A DNA stretch of 46,085 nt, taken from contig WJMD01000115.1 of the NCBI GenBank assembly GCA_014728125.1, positions 1 through 46,085 on the forward strand. Reading direction: 5' to 3'. The position numbers were made by a program, and so were the translations under genes. Origin of the DNA: Candidatus Effluviviaceae Genus V sp. (GTDB lineage Bacteria > Joyebacterota > Joyebacteria > Joyebacterales > Joyebacteraceae). This document shows, in pieces, positions 6,338 to 15,982 of the stretch. Position 1 is the stretch's first letter. Each line of letters begins with the position of its first letter. Under the pieces are notes generated by a model. That model was given only the letters and a program-made list of their open reading frames with translations. It had not been told where the DNA came from and searched no databases.

Positions 6338-8130
6338 ACGACGCAGAGCTGTGGAAAGACCAGGACCCGGAGCCGTCGGAGATCGAGAAGCTGGTGGAAC
6401 GCGGACCGTTCGATTCGGCCGCGGAACTCGAGCTGACGACGTATCCCGATCCTCCCATCCTCGTCCGTCCCCTCGTGGCCGACCCGGATGCCGAGTGGGT
6501 CGCGCCGCTCAGAGGAGCGATCCCGCCCGGCGACGGCCAGCGGATCGGTGTCACCGCGCCCGACCCGGCCCTGGCCGCGAAGCTGGCCGCCGACGCCGCC
6601 GTCTGGTTCGCGGACCGCGGCCGCCGCGCGGTGGTGATCGACGGCTGCGTAATCGCTCCCGTCCTCGCCAAACCGCTCCCCGAGGACGGCGACGAGGGAC
6701 TGGTCGATGCGGCCCTCTTCGGTGTCTCGACGTCGCTCGCCGCGCGCCGCACACTGGCGTCCGGCGTCACGGTCATGACGGCCGGGTCGTATCCGGTGTC
6801 GGTCGAGGCCGTTCTCGGAGGAGACGACCTTGAACGCGTTCTCGGGAGCTTCGCGAACGATGTGCTCGTGCTGGTCGTTCTTCCCGTGGAGCACGTCCCG
6901 ATGGCCGCCCACGCTCTGACCGGCATCGTCGTCGCCGGGGAGTCGCCGGAGGAGGTCGGGGAGACGGCGGACCGGGCCGGCCTGCCCGTGGCGGGGACCC
7001 TGGCCGCGACCGCGGTCGTCGTGTCGACGCCGCGGGCCGAGCAGACCGGAGGACTCCAGGAGACCGCCGCGTTCGAGCCTGAGGAGCCGGCCGACGAGGA
7101 GAGGGACCTCGAGAGAGAGGAACCGGAGCCTGAACCGTCGGTCGTCGGCGAGACCGATCGGGAGTCCGAGGGCGAACCCCCCGAGGACGACCGTGAACCC
7201 TCCGGCGAGGACGAGCCGGGACTCTCGGTCTGGAGCGCGGGGCGCTCCGAGGAGGCGCGGCCCTCTGCCGAGCGCACTGCCGAACCCGACGAAGAGTCGG
7301 CGGCATCGACGGGCGCCGGCACCGGAAGCCGGGAGGAAGTGGACGGCCGCTCCGAACTTCGTCTGTCCTCGTCGCGTCCCCAGCCGCGCCCGCCGCGACG
7401 CCGCAGCCGCATCGGCATCGTGCTGCCGATCATCGTGCTGGCGGCGGCGGTCGGGTGGTGGCTCTTCACCGGCGGTCCCCTCTCGGACTCGGGCGACGCG
7501 CCTCCGGCACGGCCGGCCGGGGAGCGGACCGCCGCGCTCACCGACGAGCGCGAGGATGCGTCGGCTCGGTCCGGAAGTATGGAAGAACAGTCCGCGGCGA
7601 CACCGGATACTCCGTCCGGGGAGTCCGAACGACGAACGCCGGCGGGCGGCCCCGACGAGAGGGCCGTCGAACAGGACGTGACAACGGACGACGAACCGTC
7701 CGGCCACGCCGGAGCCCCGGACCGCGCGGACGATGACGCTCGGCCGGCCCCGGGAACCGCGTCGTCGCGCGGCGAGGCCGTCGACGGAACCGCCGGACGG
7801 GCCGGTGAGGTCGAGGCGTGGATCACGCCGGACGATGAAGAGTCGGACGAGCCGCCTCTCGTGGGACCGGGCGGCCGGTACGTTGTCTATCTGAGCTCGC
7901 ACCGGCGCGAGAGCTCCGCCGAGCTCGGCGTCCGGCGGGCGGCGGAGCGGGGTCTCGAGACCGAGATCATCGCCGCCGACCTCGGCGAGGAGGGCGTCTG
8001 GCATCGTCTGAGGCTCCCGGGCGGCTATCCGACCCTGGACGACGCGCGGGTTGCGCTTGACAGATTGAACGAGCTCGGCTACGAAGGAGCATGGATCGAG
8101 TACCTCAGAGAGACCCCCGGGGAGGGCTGA
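6334..8130 (+). CDS. SPOR-domain membrane protein with degenerate CpsD/ParA-like N-terminus
   Basis: The 598-residue product has four parts. Residues about 65-200 resemble the Rossmann core of CpsD/BY-kinase or ParA ATPases (IGVTAPD, then a helix, RRAVVIDGC, VTVMTAGSYP, VLVLVVLPVEHV), but the Walker A position reads APDPALAAK with no GxxGxGK[ST]. A long Glu/Pro/Ser-rich linker follows, then one membrane segment at about 360-378 preceded by Arg residues. A second acidic, low-complexity linker (about 380-505) leads to a C-terminal SPOR fold (about 514-590; YVVYLSSHRRESS to ALDRLNELGYEGAWIE). SPOR domains bind denuded septal peptidoglycan, so a division or envelope role is likely, with the SPOR domain periplasmic. 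It overlaps selA and smc, suggesting one transcript. Confidence 0.75.
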   Translation: MNDAELWKDQDPEPSEIEKLVERGPFDSAAELELTTYPDPPILVRPLVADPDAEWVAPLRGAIPPGDGQRIGVTAPDPALAAKLAADAAVWFADRGRRAVVIDGCVIAPVLAKPLPEDGDEGLVDAALFGVSTSLAARRTLASGVTVMTAGSYPVSVEAVLGGDDLERVLGSFANDVLVLVVLPVEHVPMAAHALTGIVVAGESPEEVGETADRAGLPVAGTLAATAVVVSTPRAEQTGGLQETAAFEPEEPADEERDLEREEPEPEPSVVGETDRESEGEPPEDDREPSGEDEPGLSVWSAGRSEEARPSAERTAEPDEESAASTGAGTGSREEVDGRSELRLSSSRPQPRPPRRRSRIGIVLPIIVLAAAVGWWLFTGGPLSDSGDAPPARPAGERTAALTDEREDASARSGSMEEQSAATPDTPSGESERRTPAGGPDERAVEQDVTTDDEPSGHAGAPDRADDDARPAPGTASSRGEAVDGTAGRAGEVEAWITPDDEESDEPPLVGPGGRYVVYLSSHRRESSAELGVRRAAERGLETEIIAADLGEEGVWHRLRLPGGYPTLDDARVALDRLNELGYEGAWIEYLRETPGEG

Positions 8131-11100
8131 TGCACCTCAAGCGCCTCGACGTCTTCGGCTTCAAGTCGTTCGCACACAAGCTGTCGCTGGAGTTCGGCCC
8201 GGGCATCACCTGCGTCGTCGGCCCGAACGGCTGCGGCAAGACCAACGTCGCGGACGCCATCCGCTGGGTCCTGGGTGAGCAGAGCGCCTCGGAGCTCCGC
8301 GGCTCGAGCATGTCGGACGTCATCTTCAACGGCACGAAGAAGCGACGCCGCCTCGGAATGGCCGAGGTCACGCTCGCGATCGACAACTCCTCCGGGTACC
8401 TTCCGACGGACTATTCCGAGGTGCTCATCGGTCGACGCGTCTTCCGCTCCGGCGAGAGCGAGTACTCGATCAACAAGACGCCCTGCCGGCTGCGGGACGT
8501 CAAGGACCTCTTCCTCGACACAGGCATCGGAACGCGGACCTACTCGCTCATCGAGCGCAAGATGGTCGACTCGGTCCTGTCCGACTCGACCGGGCACCGG
8601 CGCTTCATGTTCGAAGAAGCGTCCGGGATCATGAAGTACAAGGTACGGAAACGCTCCGCCCTCTCCAAGCTCAAGGCGACCGAGGCCGACATGCAGCGCG
8701 TGTCGGACATCATCTCCGAGGTGGAGAAACAGGTCCGTTCACTGAAGCGCCAGCTGGCTCAGGCGCGCCGCCACCGCCGCTACACGGACGAGCTGAGGGA
8801 CCTGGAGATCGCGCTCGCCCGCCGGGACTTCTCCATCTGGGAGCGCCAGAGGAAGGAGGCCGCCGAAGCCGCGGCGGCCGTGCGGGCCTCGCTCGACCAA
8901 TCGGGCGGCTCCCTCAGATCGTCAGAGGACTCGGCCGCATCGCTCCGGGTGACGCTGGCCGACAAGGAAGAGGCGCTCTCGTCGCTCCAGATCGAGGTCG
9001 ACGAACTCGAATCGAAGACCCGCGCTCTGGCCGACGGCCTCCTCGTCGCGAGAGAGCGCCGGAGCTCATCGGCCCGCCGCGTGGAGGAGCTCAACCGGGA
9101 GATCGACGAGCTCTCGGCCGATCTCGAGACCGCTTCGGCCCGGGCGCAGAGACTGGGGAGCGAGGCGAGAGGCGTCACGGAGCGCTCCGAGGTGCGCGAC
9201 GCGGCCCTGGCCGAGCGCTCCCGGCGAGCCTCAGAGACCGAGCGGGAGTACAGACAGCTCAGGGAACAGCTCGCCGGCCGGAAGCAGACGAGGATCGAGG
9301 GACTGGAGAGCTCTGCCGGGCTCAAGGGCGAGCTGGAGAGCTACCGAGCCCGTCTCGACGATCTTCTGACGGAACACGTCGAGATCGAGCGGAACCTGAG
9401 CGACACCAGGCGCGAGCTCGCCGACCGTGAGCGGACGGCGCTCGAGACACTCGAGAGGGAGAAGGTGCTCCGCGAGTCCGCGGCCCGCGCGCATGCCGAG
9501 GTGCGGGACGCGGGCGAGCGCCTCGAGGGAACCAGGGAGGCCCTGTCGAGCGCAAGAGAGGCGAGAACCCGCTACGAGAGCGAGCTCGAGGCGGCGCGGC
9601 ACAAGCGCGACCTTCTCACGGAGATCAGGGACGGGTACGGCGGGTTCGAGGAGGGCGTCCGGGCGCTCCTGTCGGACAGGTCGCACGGGGTCGACGGGTT
9701 GAGGGGAACCGTCGCGGACATCCTCGACGTCGACCCTTCGAAGGCGAGCGCGGTCGAGGCCGCTCTCGGGGGCACGGCGCAGTGCATCGTCACGGACGAC
9801 ACGGCCAGCGCGCGGCGTGCCATGCGCCATCTCGAGGCCTCGGGTCTGGGGCGAGCCAGTTTCCTGCCGCTCGACCGTCTGGCCTCGCTTCAGAGCGAGC
9901 CGGTACCGCACGACGTCCTGTCTGCCGAAGGGGTCATCGGCGCCGCGACCGACTTCGTCCACGTGGACCCGTCACTCGAGGGACTCCCGGCATTCGCTCT
10001 CGAGGGCGTCGTGATCGTCCGCGATCTCGACTCCGCCATCCGGCTGACCTCGAACGGCGCCGGGGGGCTGGCTTTCGCCACGCTCTCGGGTCAGCTGGTG
10101 ACACAGGGCGGCATTCTCACAGGGGGGCGGGCTCGCGGCGGCGAGGAGGCGGGGCTGCTGCGCCGAGCGGAGCGGCTCGAGAGCGCCGAAGCGCAGGTCA
10201 TCACCCTGGAGCGTGCGCTGGAGAACGCACGTGCCCGGGAGGGGCAGGCGGCACGGAGCCTCACCGAAGCGACCGACGCGGCCCGGGCCGCGGAGGAAGC
10301 GGCCGAGACGGCCGACCAGGAGCTCTGGGAGACCAGGCGCCGCCTGACCGAGCTCGAACTCGCCAGGACGAACCTCGCGGAGCAGGCGTCGCAACTGGCG
10401 TCCCGTCGCGATGCTCTCGGCGCCCGGGTCGAGTCGACCCGAGGAGAGATCGACGCGCTGGCGCGACAGCTCGACTCGCTGTCGCGCGGCGAGGACGAGC
10501 TGGGCGAACAGCTGGAGGAGCTCGAACGGAGGTTTCACTCGGCCGAGCAGGAACGCGCGAAGGCCGCCGAGGAAGAGAAACAGGCCGAGATCGAGGCCGC
10601 CTCGGCGCGTGCTGCTCTGACCGCGATCAAGAACGAGCAGGCCGCGCTCGAGGAGACGATCCGAAACTCGAGAGCGGCGATCGAACGGAAGACCGACGAG
10701 CGGGCCGGTCACGAACGAACCGTCGCCGAGCTCGACGGGAAGATCGAGGAGGACGCCCGAGCGCTCGACCAGCTCAATGCCGAGAAGTCGGCCGTCGAGC
10801 GTGACCGGAACGTCATGCGCGACGAGGCGAGAGCTGTCCGCAACCGCATCGACGAGATCGAGACGGCGGTCCGGGAGGCCAGGACGTCGCGCGAGCGGCG
10901 ACAGCAGGAGCTCCACGAGCACGAGATCCGGGAGACCGAGCTGCGGGGCCGGGCGGACTCGCTCCGGGAGCGCATCCTCGAGGAGTACTCGACGGACGTC
11001 CGCGAGCTCGGGGACTTCGAGACCCCTGAGGACGAGCCGCCGTTCGACGCGGCCGCGGCCCGCGAGGAGGTGGAGCGACTGCGGGCCCGCCTGCGGTCGA

Positions 11101-11747
11101 TGGGTCCGGTGAACCTGCTCGCGCTCGACGAGTACGACGAGGAGAGCAAACGGCTGGAGTTCCTGCGCGGGCAGTACGAGGACCTAGAGCGCTCGCAGGC
11201 CTCGCTCCAGGAGGCTATCGCGCGCATCAACAGGACCGCCCGGGACATGTTCGTCGAGACGTTCGGGGAGATCCGTACGAACTTCATCACGACGTTCCAG
11301 CGCCTCTTCGAGGGCGGAGAGGCCGACCTCAAGCTCCTGGAGCCGGACGATCCGCTCGAGTCACCCATCGAGATCGTCGCGTCTCCCCGGGGCAAGCGAC
11401 TGGGGAGACTCAGTCTGCTTTCCGGCGGCGAGAGGGCGCTGACGGCCATCGCGCTCCTCTTCGCCATCTACCTGGTGAAGCCGTCTCCGTTCTGCATCCT
11501 CGACGAGGTCGACGCCCCGCTCGATGATGCCAACGTCGAGCGCTTCGTCAGGATGCTGCGAGACTTCTCGGAGCGTACGCAGTTCATCATCATCACACAC
11601 AACAAGCGCACGATGCAGTCCGCGGACCGCCTCTACGGCATCACGATGGAGGAGTCGGGGGTGTCCAAGGTCGTCTCGGTGCGTCTCGACGCTGATACCT
11701 CTGCACAGGACACGACCCGTGAAGAAGTCACTCTCGAAGCTCTTTAG
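8130..11747 (+). CDS. smc: Chromosome segregation SMC ATPase
   Basis: SMC is the dimeric coiled-coil ATPase of bacterial condensin, which extrudes DNA loops and aids segregation with ScpA/ScpB. The ATG at 8130 (TGATG overlap with the previous stop, GGGGAGGG site) starts MHLKRLDVFGFKSF, the standard N-terminus. Walker A is GPNGCGKT at residues 31-38. Long charged coiled coils run from about 165-500 and 665-1020. The hinge lies at about 505-660 (DGLRGTVADIL to GGILTGGR). The C-terminal head carries the LSGGE signature and Walker B FCILDEVDAPLDDAN. The length of 1205 residues is typical. The common smc-ftsY pairing follows, with a 29-base overlap. Confidence 0.97.
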   Translation: MHLKRLDVFGFKSFAHKLSLEFGPGITCVVGPNGCGKTNVADAIRWVLGEQSASELRGSSMSDVIFNGTKKRRRLGMAEVTLAIDNSSGYLPTDYSEVLIGRRVFRSGESEYSINKTPCRLRDVKDLFLDTGIGTRTYSLIERKMVDSVLSDSTGHRRFMFEEASGIMKYKVRKRSALSKLKATEADMQRVSDIISEVEKQVRSLKRQLAQARRHRRYTDELRDLEIALARRDFSIWERQRKEAAEAAAAVRASLDQSGGSLRSSEDSAASLRVTLADKEEALSSLQIEVDELESKTRALADGLLVARERRSSSARRVEELNREIDELSADLETASARAQRLGSEARGVTERSEVRDAALAERSRRASETEREYRQLREQLAGRKQTRIEGLESSAGLKGELESYRARLDDLLTEHVEIERNLSDTRRELADRERTALETLEREKVLRESAARAHAEVRDAGERLEGTREALSSAREARTRYESELEAARHKRDLLTEIRDGYGGFEEGVRALLSDRSHGVDGLRGTVADILDVDPSKASAVEAALGGTAQCIVTDDTASARRAMRHLEASGLGRASFLPLDRLASLQSEPVPHDVLSAEGVIGAATDFVHVDPSLEGLPAFALEGVVIVRDLDSAIRLTSNGAGGLAFATLSGQLVTQGGILTGGRARGGEEAGLLRRAERLESAEAQVITLERALENARAREGQAARSLTEATDAARAAEEAAETADQELWETRRRLTELELARTNLAEQASQLASRRDALGARVESTRGEIDALARQLDSLSRGEDELGEQLEELERRFHSAEQERAKAAEEEKQAEIEAASARAALTAIKNEQAALEETIRNSRAAIERKTDERAGHERTVAELDGKIEEDARALDQLNAEKSAVERDRNVMRDEARAVRNRIDEIETAVREARTSRERRQQELHEHEIRETELRGRADSLRERILEEYSTDVRELGDFETPEDEPPFDAAAAREEVERLRARLRSMGPVNLLALDEYDEESKRLEFLRGQYEDLERSQASLQEAIARINRTARDMFVETFGEIRTNFITTFQRLFEGGEADLKLLEPDDPLESPIEIVASPRGKRLGRLSLLSGGERALTAIALLFAIYLVKPSPFCILDEVDAPLDDANVERFVRMLRDFSERTQFIIITHNKRTMQSADRLYGITMEESGVSKVVSVRLDADTSAQDTTREEVTLEAL

Positions 11748-12654
11748 GGGCCTCAGAAAGACACGCCGCACCATCGTCGAGGGCATCTCCGGCGCCCTGT
11801 CGGGCGGCGGGCTCGATGAGGACGCCCTCATGGACATCGAGGAAACGCTCATCCAGGCGGACCTCGGGGTGGACGCCGCGGGCCACCTGACCGACCATCT
11901 CCGCGACAACGCCTCGAGTATCGAGGACGGGGGCGTCGACGCCGCCCGCGAGCTCCTGGCCTCCGAACTCGTCAGGATCGTCCAGGCGTGCGGTCCGGAC
12001 GAGCCGGTCGCCGAAGCGGCACGTCCCCGCGTGGTGATGGTCGTCGGCGTCAACGGCGCGGGGAAGACAACGAGTATCGGCAAGCTGGCATCGAGACTGA
12101 CGGCCGAGGGCAGGACGGTCATGCTGGCGGCCTCCGACACATTCCGAGCGGCGGCAGTCGAGCAGCTCGTCATCTGGGGCGAGAGGAGCGGCGCCGATGT
12201 GGTCGGCGGACAGGAGGGAGGCGATCCGGCCGCCGTAGCCTACGACGCCGTCGAGGCGGCCGTCTCCCGTGATGTCGACGTGCTTCTGGTCGACACCGCC
12301 GGACGGCTCCACACGCAGCGCAATCTCATGGAGGAGCTGAAGAAGATAAGGCGGGTCATCGAGCGCAGACTCGGACGTCCGCCCGACGAGGTCCTGCTCG
12401 TACTCGACGCCAACACCGGCCAGAACGCCCTCTCGCAGGCCAGACTGTTCCATGAGGCGCTGGATCTGACGGGGATCATCCTCGCCAAGCTCGACGGCAC
12501 GGCCAGGGGCGGCATCGTCATCCCGATAGCCCGGGATCTGGGAGTGTCCGTCCGGTTCGTCGGCGTGGGAGAGGGGATCGACGATCTCCTGCCGTTCGAT
12601 GCCGGGGCCTTCGCCCGGGGGCTCGTCGAGGCCTCCGAAGCCTCTCAGCCTTGA
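11719..12654 (+). CDS. ftsY: Signal recognition particle receptor FtsY
   Basis: FtsY is the membrane-associated SRP-receptor GTPase that docks Ffh-ribosome complexes for cotranslational insertion. The start is taken as GTG at 11719, inside the 3' end of smc, because the protein then begins MKKSLSKLFRGLRKTR, a usual short basic amphipathic FtsY N-terminus; the longer upstream frame is smc shadow. The N domain occupies about residues 15-95. The G domain shows GVNGAGKTT, the DTFRAAA insertion-box motif, VDTAGR, the TKLD-equivalent AKLDGTA and the closing GVGEGIDDL. At 311 residues it is a compact FtsY without the long acidic A domain of E. coli. Confidence 0.96.
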   Translation: MKKSLSKLFRGLRKTRRTIVEGISGALSGGGLDEDALMDIEETLIQADLGVDAAGHLTDHLRDNASSIEDGGVDAARELLASELVRIVQACGPDEPVAEAARPRVVMVVGVNGAGKTTSIGKLASRLTAEGRTVMLAASDTFRAAAVEQLVIWGERSGADVVGGQEGGDPAAVAYDAVEAAVSRDVDVLLVDTAGRLHTQRNLMEELKKIRRVIERRLGRPPDEVLLVLDANTGQNALSQARLFHEALDLTGIILAKLDGTARGGIVIPIARDLGVSVRFVGVGEGIDDLLPFDAGAFARGLVEASEASQP

Positions 12655-12679
12655 CTCCGCTCTCCGGGCGTGGTAGATT
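12651..12679 (+). promoter_or_regulatory. Sigma70-like promoter of the riboflavin operon
   Basis: TTGACT (12651-12656) and TAGATT (12674-12679) are 17 bases apart. The -35 box overlaps the ftsY stop codon. Initiation would fall near 12686, about ten bases before the FMN riboswitch, the expected arrangement for a riboswitch-controlled transcript. Confidence 0.65.
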
Positions 12680-12694
12680 CCGGGATGAACAGCA

Positions 12695-12807
12695 GTCCTT
12701 CGGGGCGGGGTGCAACTCCCCACCGGCGGTGACAGCCCGCGAGCGGACCTTCCGCTGAGCCCGTGGAATCCGGGCGCCGACAGTGAGAGTCTGGATGAGA
12801 GAAGGAC
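12695..12807 (+). promoter_or_regulatory. FMN riboswitch (RFN element)
   Basis: The segment carries the conserved RFN blocks in order: CTTCGGGGCGGGGTG, ACTCCCCACCGGCGGTGA, AGCCCGCGAGC, a variable stem-loop, GTGGAATCCGGGCGCCGACAG and AGTCTGGATGAGAGAAGGA. The two GGGC/GCCC-type arms and closing P1 strands (TCCTTC with GAAGGA) are recognisable. It lies between the promoter and ribD. Flavin mononucleotide binding normally shuts down riboflavin synthesis, here probably through the terminator immediately downstream. Confidence 0.96.
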
Positions 12808-12847
12808 GAGAGACCGCCCGGCCCTGTGAGAGGGGTCCGGCTCTTCT

Positions 12848-12882
12848 GCCCCGGAGCTTGTTTGCCCGGGGCATTCGTTTGT
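12848..12882 (+). terminator. Riboswitch expression-platform terminator before ribD
   Basis: GCCCCGG (12848-12854) pairs perfectly with CCGGGGC (12866-12872) around an 11-base loop, followed by ATTCGTTTGT. It lies 41 bases after the riboswitch and 16 bases before the ribD start. Position and shape fit an FMN-controlled intrinsic terminator, with antitermination when FMN is scarce. Confidence 0.75.
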
Positions 12883-12897
12883 CCGCCGGAGACCGAG

Positions 12898-14067
12898 ATG
12901 ACCTGGAGCGACGAGGACAGGCGCTTTCTCAGAGAGGCGTTCGCGATCGCTGAGCGAGGCAGGGGAGGAACGAGCCCCAACCCGCTCGTCGGAGCCGTCG
13001 TCGTGAGGGACGGGCGCATCGTCGGTCGGGGGTACCACGAGCGGTGCGGGGGACCGCATGCCGAGCGCGTCGCGCTCGACGAGGCGGGAAAGCTGGCACG
13101 CGGCGCCGCGCTGTATGTGACACTCGAGCCCTGTTCGGTCCACGGCAGAACGCCGCCGTGCACCGAGCGGATCGTCTCCGCGGGCATCCGTCGCGTCGTG
13201 GCGCCGTGCTGTGACCCGAATCCCGAGGTGGACGGGCGGGGCTTCGAGACCCTCAGGCTCGCCGGCGTCGAGGTCGACGCGGGACTCCTGAGGGAACTGG
13301 CCGCCGACCAGAACGCGCCGTACATGACGTACCGCCGGACGGGCCGTCCCTACGTTCGTCTCAAGCTGGCCTGTTCGCTCGACGGCAGGATCGCGGGGCC
13401 GTCGTCCGGCCCCCGCGCGATCTCATGTCCCGAGTCGCTCGAGGAGGTCCACACCCTCAGATCCCGCGTCGACGGTGTCCTGGTCGGCATAGGGACGGCC
13501 CTGGCCGACGACCCCATGCTGACCGACCGACGCGACGGACGCCCCGGACGGCAGCCCCGGAGATTCGTTCTCGACACGGAGGCCCGTCTGGCCACGGACT
13601 CGGCCCTCGTCCGGACTGCCGGGGAGGTTCCAACGCATGTCGTCTGCGCCGACGACGCCGACGCAGCGAGGCGCTCGGAGCTCGAACGCCTGGGTGTCGC
13701 GACGATCCCCGCACCGCGCGGCCCGGACGGCGTCGACCCGCGCGCGGCGCTCGAGCGCATCGCGGCGAGGGGGACGCTCGACCTTCTCTGCGAGGGAGGG
13801 AGCAGCCTGGCGACCTCGCTCCTCGCGCGGCGGCTCGTCGACCGCCTGACGCTCTACATCGCGCCCAGGCTCCTCGGAGAGCGCGGTACGCCCTCGTTCA
13901 CCCAGCTGCCGGTCGAAGGGCTGGCGGACGGCTCGTGCATGCGGCGGGTCACCTGGACGCAGACGGGGCGCGACATCCGGTTCGAGGCCGATCTTGCGGC
14001 GGCTGCACCGGCGGACGGCCCGGATGCCGCCTTCGACAGGGAGCGGTCATCATGTTCACGGGGCTGA
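12898..14067 (+). CDS. ribD: Bifunctional riboflavin deaminase/reductase RibD
   Basis: RibD catalyses deamination of the pyrimidine from GTP cyclohydrolase II and then reduction of the ribosyl side chain. The 389-residue product has an N-terminal CMP/dCMP-type zinc deaminase domain with H54-A-E56 and PCSVHGRTPPC, followed by a DHFR-like reductase domain from about residue 145 (YVRLKLACSLDGRIA, VDGVLVGIGTALADDPMLTDR, LLCEGGSSLA). The ATG has GGAG upstream and starts MTWSDEDRRFLREAF, matching the family. It is the first gene after the FMN riboswitch and overlaps ribE by 16 bases. Confidence 0.96.
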   Translation: MTWSDEDRRFLREAFAIAERGRGGTSPNPLVGAVVVRDGRIVGRGYHERCGGPHAERVALDEAGKLARGAALYVTLEPCSVHGRTPPCTERIVSAGIRRVVAPCCDPNPEVDGRGFETLRLAGVEVDAGLLRELAADQNAPYMTYRRTGRPYVRLKLACSLDGRIAGPSSGPRAISCPESLEEVHTLRSRVDGVLVGIGTALADDPMLTDRRDGRPGRQPRRFVLDTEARLATDSALVRTAGEVPTHVVCADDADAARRSELERLGVATIPAPRGPDGVDPRAALERIAARGTLDLLCEGGSSLATSLLARRLVDRLTLYIAPRLLGERGTPSFTQLPVEGLADGSCMRRVTWTQTGRDIRFEADLAAAAPADGPDAAFDRERSSCSRG

Positions 14068-14732
14068 TCGAGACGGTAGGAACGGTCCGGAGAGCGACGC
14101 GGACGGCGACGGGAGCGCGCCTGACGGTCGACGCGTCCTTCGGCATGGAGCTCGAGACCGGCGAGAGCGTCAGCGTGAACGGGGCCTGTCTGACCGTCGT
14201 CGGACACGAGAGCGGCTCGTTCGTGAGCGATGCCGTCCGGACGACGCTTGAGCGGACGACCCTCGGCGCGGCGCTCCCCGGAACGAAGGTCAACCTGGAA
14301 CGGGCCCTCCGTGTCGGCGATCGACTCGGAGGCCACTTCGTTACCGGGCACGTCGACGCGGCGACGCGCGTCAGGGACGTGACGGCCGAGGGCGACGGGC
14401 GGGTGGCGACCATCGAGCTCCCCGGCCCGGAGGCGCGCTACGTTGCGCTCCGGGGTTCGGTCGCGCTCGACGGGATCAGCCTCACCGTATCAGGACTCGG
14501 AGACGGCGTGTTCAGCGTCGCTCTCATTCCGGAGACGCTCAGGAGTACGACGGCCGGCTCCTGGAAACCAGGGACGATGGTCAACCTGGAGACCGACCTG
14601 CTCGCCCGGCACCTGGATGCACTTCTCGAGGGCGACCGAGGAGCCGACGGGTCGACGACGAAGAGGCACACATCGGGCATCACACACGAGCGCCTCGAAG
14701 CGCTCGGCTTCACGGGACGGAAGCGACGATGA
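14052..14732 (+). CDS. ribE: Riboflavin synthase alpha subunit
   Basis: Riboflavin synthase dismutates two 6,7-dimethyl-8-ribityllumazine molecules to riboflavin. The 226-residue product starts with the invariant MFTGLIE and consists of two similar lumazine-binding barrels: residues about 1-97 with VNGACLTV, and about 98-200 with GHFVTGHVD and LDGISLTVS. The start sits inside the end of ribD after a GGGAG site. A short hydrophilic tail (about 200-226) reaches to the ATGA overlap with ribBA. Confidence 0.96.
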   Translation: MFTGLIETVGTVRRATRTATGARLTVDASFGMELETGESVSVNGACLTVVGHESGSFVSDAVRTTLERTTLGAALPGTKVNLERALRVGDRLGGHFVTGHVDAATRVRDVTAEGDGRVATIELPGPEARYVALRGSVALDGISLTVSGLGDGVFSVALIPETLRSTTAGSWKPGTMVNLETDLLARHLDALLEGDRGADGSTTKRHTSGITHERLEALGFTGRKRR

Positions 14733-15982
14733 AGGACGCGATCGCACGGGTCGAAAGCGCCATCGAGGACGTCCGGAGCGGCCGGATGCTCATCGTGGTC
14801 GACGACGAGACGAGAGAGAACGAGGGCGACCTCATCATGGCCGCGGACCGCGTGACGGCCGACGGCGTCAACTTCATGTCGCGCGAGGGACGCGGTCTCA
14901 TCTGCGTGCCGATGACGGGCGCGCGGCTCGACGAGCTCGACCTGCATCCGATGGTCGGCAAGAACACATCCAAGATGGGAACCGCGTTCGCCGTCTCCGT
15001 GGACGCGGTCGAGGGCACGACGACCGGGATCTCGGCCCACGACCGGGCCGTCACCATCCGTGCCCTCGTCGACCCCTCGACCACGCCCCGGGATCTCGCC
15101 CGACCGGGGCACGTGTTTCCGCTGAGGGCGCGCGACGGCGGCGTGCTCCGGCGCGCCGGCCACACGGAGGCCGCCGTCGATCTCGCCAGGCTTGCGGGAC
15201 TCTCACCGGCCGGCGTCCTGTGCGAGATAATGAGCGAGGACGGGACGATGGCACGTCTTCCGGAGCTACGGGATATGGCCGAGCGATTCGGGCTCCATCT
15301 CGTCAGCGTCGAGGATCTCATCGCCTATCGCCAAAGGACCGAGCGGCTGGTCGAACCGGTCGCGAGGACCACGCTGCCCACCAGATACGGGACATTCAGA
15401 CTGCGGCTCTACGAGAGCCTCGACGGTCGCATGCTCCACGTTGCTCTCGTCAAGGGAACCCCTGAACCTGATCGGGACGTTCTCGTGCGCGTCCACTCGG
15501 AGTGCCTGACGGGCGACGTCTTCGGGTCGAGACGCTGCGACTGCGGCGACCAGCTCGGCGAGGCCCTCCGGATGATCGAACGGGAGGGCGAGGGCGTCTT
15601 CTTGTACATGCGGCAGGAGGGCCGCGGCATCGGGCTTCGCAACAAGATGCTCGCCTACATGCTGCAGGACGAGGGACGCGACACGGTCGAGGCGAACGAG
15701 GAGCTGGGGTTCGACGCCGATCTCAGGGACTACGGCGAGGGCGCCCAGATCCTGGCCGACCTGGGCGTCCGGCGGATCCGTCTCATCACGAACAACCCGA
15801 GGAAGGTCGTCGGGCTCGAGGGATACGGGCTGACGATCGTGGAACGCGTTCCGCTCGAGATCCCGCCGACCGAGTGCAACGAACGCTATCTCCGTACGAA
15901 GCGAACGAAGCTGGGACATCTGCTGGAGCTCAGGGAGGAGCCTGTCGGATCAGAGGCCCAACGCAAGGGAGAGGACGAATGA
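14729..15982 (+). CDS. ribBA: Bifunctional DHBP synthase / GTP cyclohydrolase II
   Basis: This fusion supplies both riboflavin precursors. The N-terminal DHBP synthase half (about residues 1-205) makes 3,4-dihydroxy-2-butanone 4-phosphate and shows [15 protein letters not shown] and [12 protein letters not shown]. The C-terminal GTP cyclohydrolase II half (about 210-405) has the zinc motif [15 protein letters not shown] and RQEGRGIGL. At 417 residues the length is normal for RibBA. It overlaps ribE upstream and ribH downstream by ATGA junctions, so translation of the set is probably coupled. Confidence 0.96.
   Translation: MKDAIARVESAIEDVRSGRMLIVVDDETRENEGDLIMAADRVTADGVNFMSREGRGLICVPMTGARLDELDLHPMVGKNTSKMGTAFAVSVDAVEGTTTGISAHDRAVTIRALVDPSTTPRDLARPGHVFPLRARDGGVLRRAGHTEAAVDLARLAGLSPAGVLCEIMSEDGTMARLPELRDMAERFGLHLVSVEDLIAYRQRTERLVEPVARTTLPTRYGTFRLRLYESLDGRMLHVALVKGTPEPDRDVLVRVHSECLTGDVFGSRRCDCGDQLGEALRMIEREGEGVFLYMRQEGRGIGLRNKMLAYMLQDEGRDTVEANEELGFDADLRDYGEGAQILADLGVRRIRLITNNPRKVVGLEGYGLTIVERVPLEIPPTECNERYLRTKRTKLGHLLELREEPVGSEAQRKGEDE

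Noticed and set aside
5965-8004. 679-codon open frame on the minus strand
   Set aside because: It is antisense to selA and the SPOR gene and is Arg/Gly-rich with no domain. The + strand genes have matching starts, ribosome-binding sites and overlaps.
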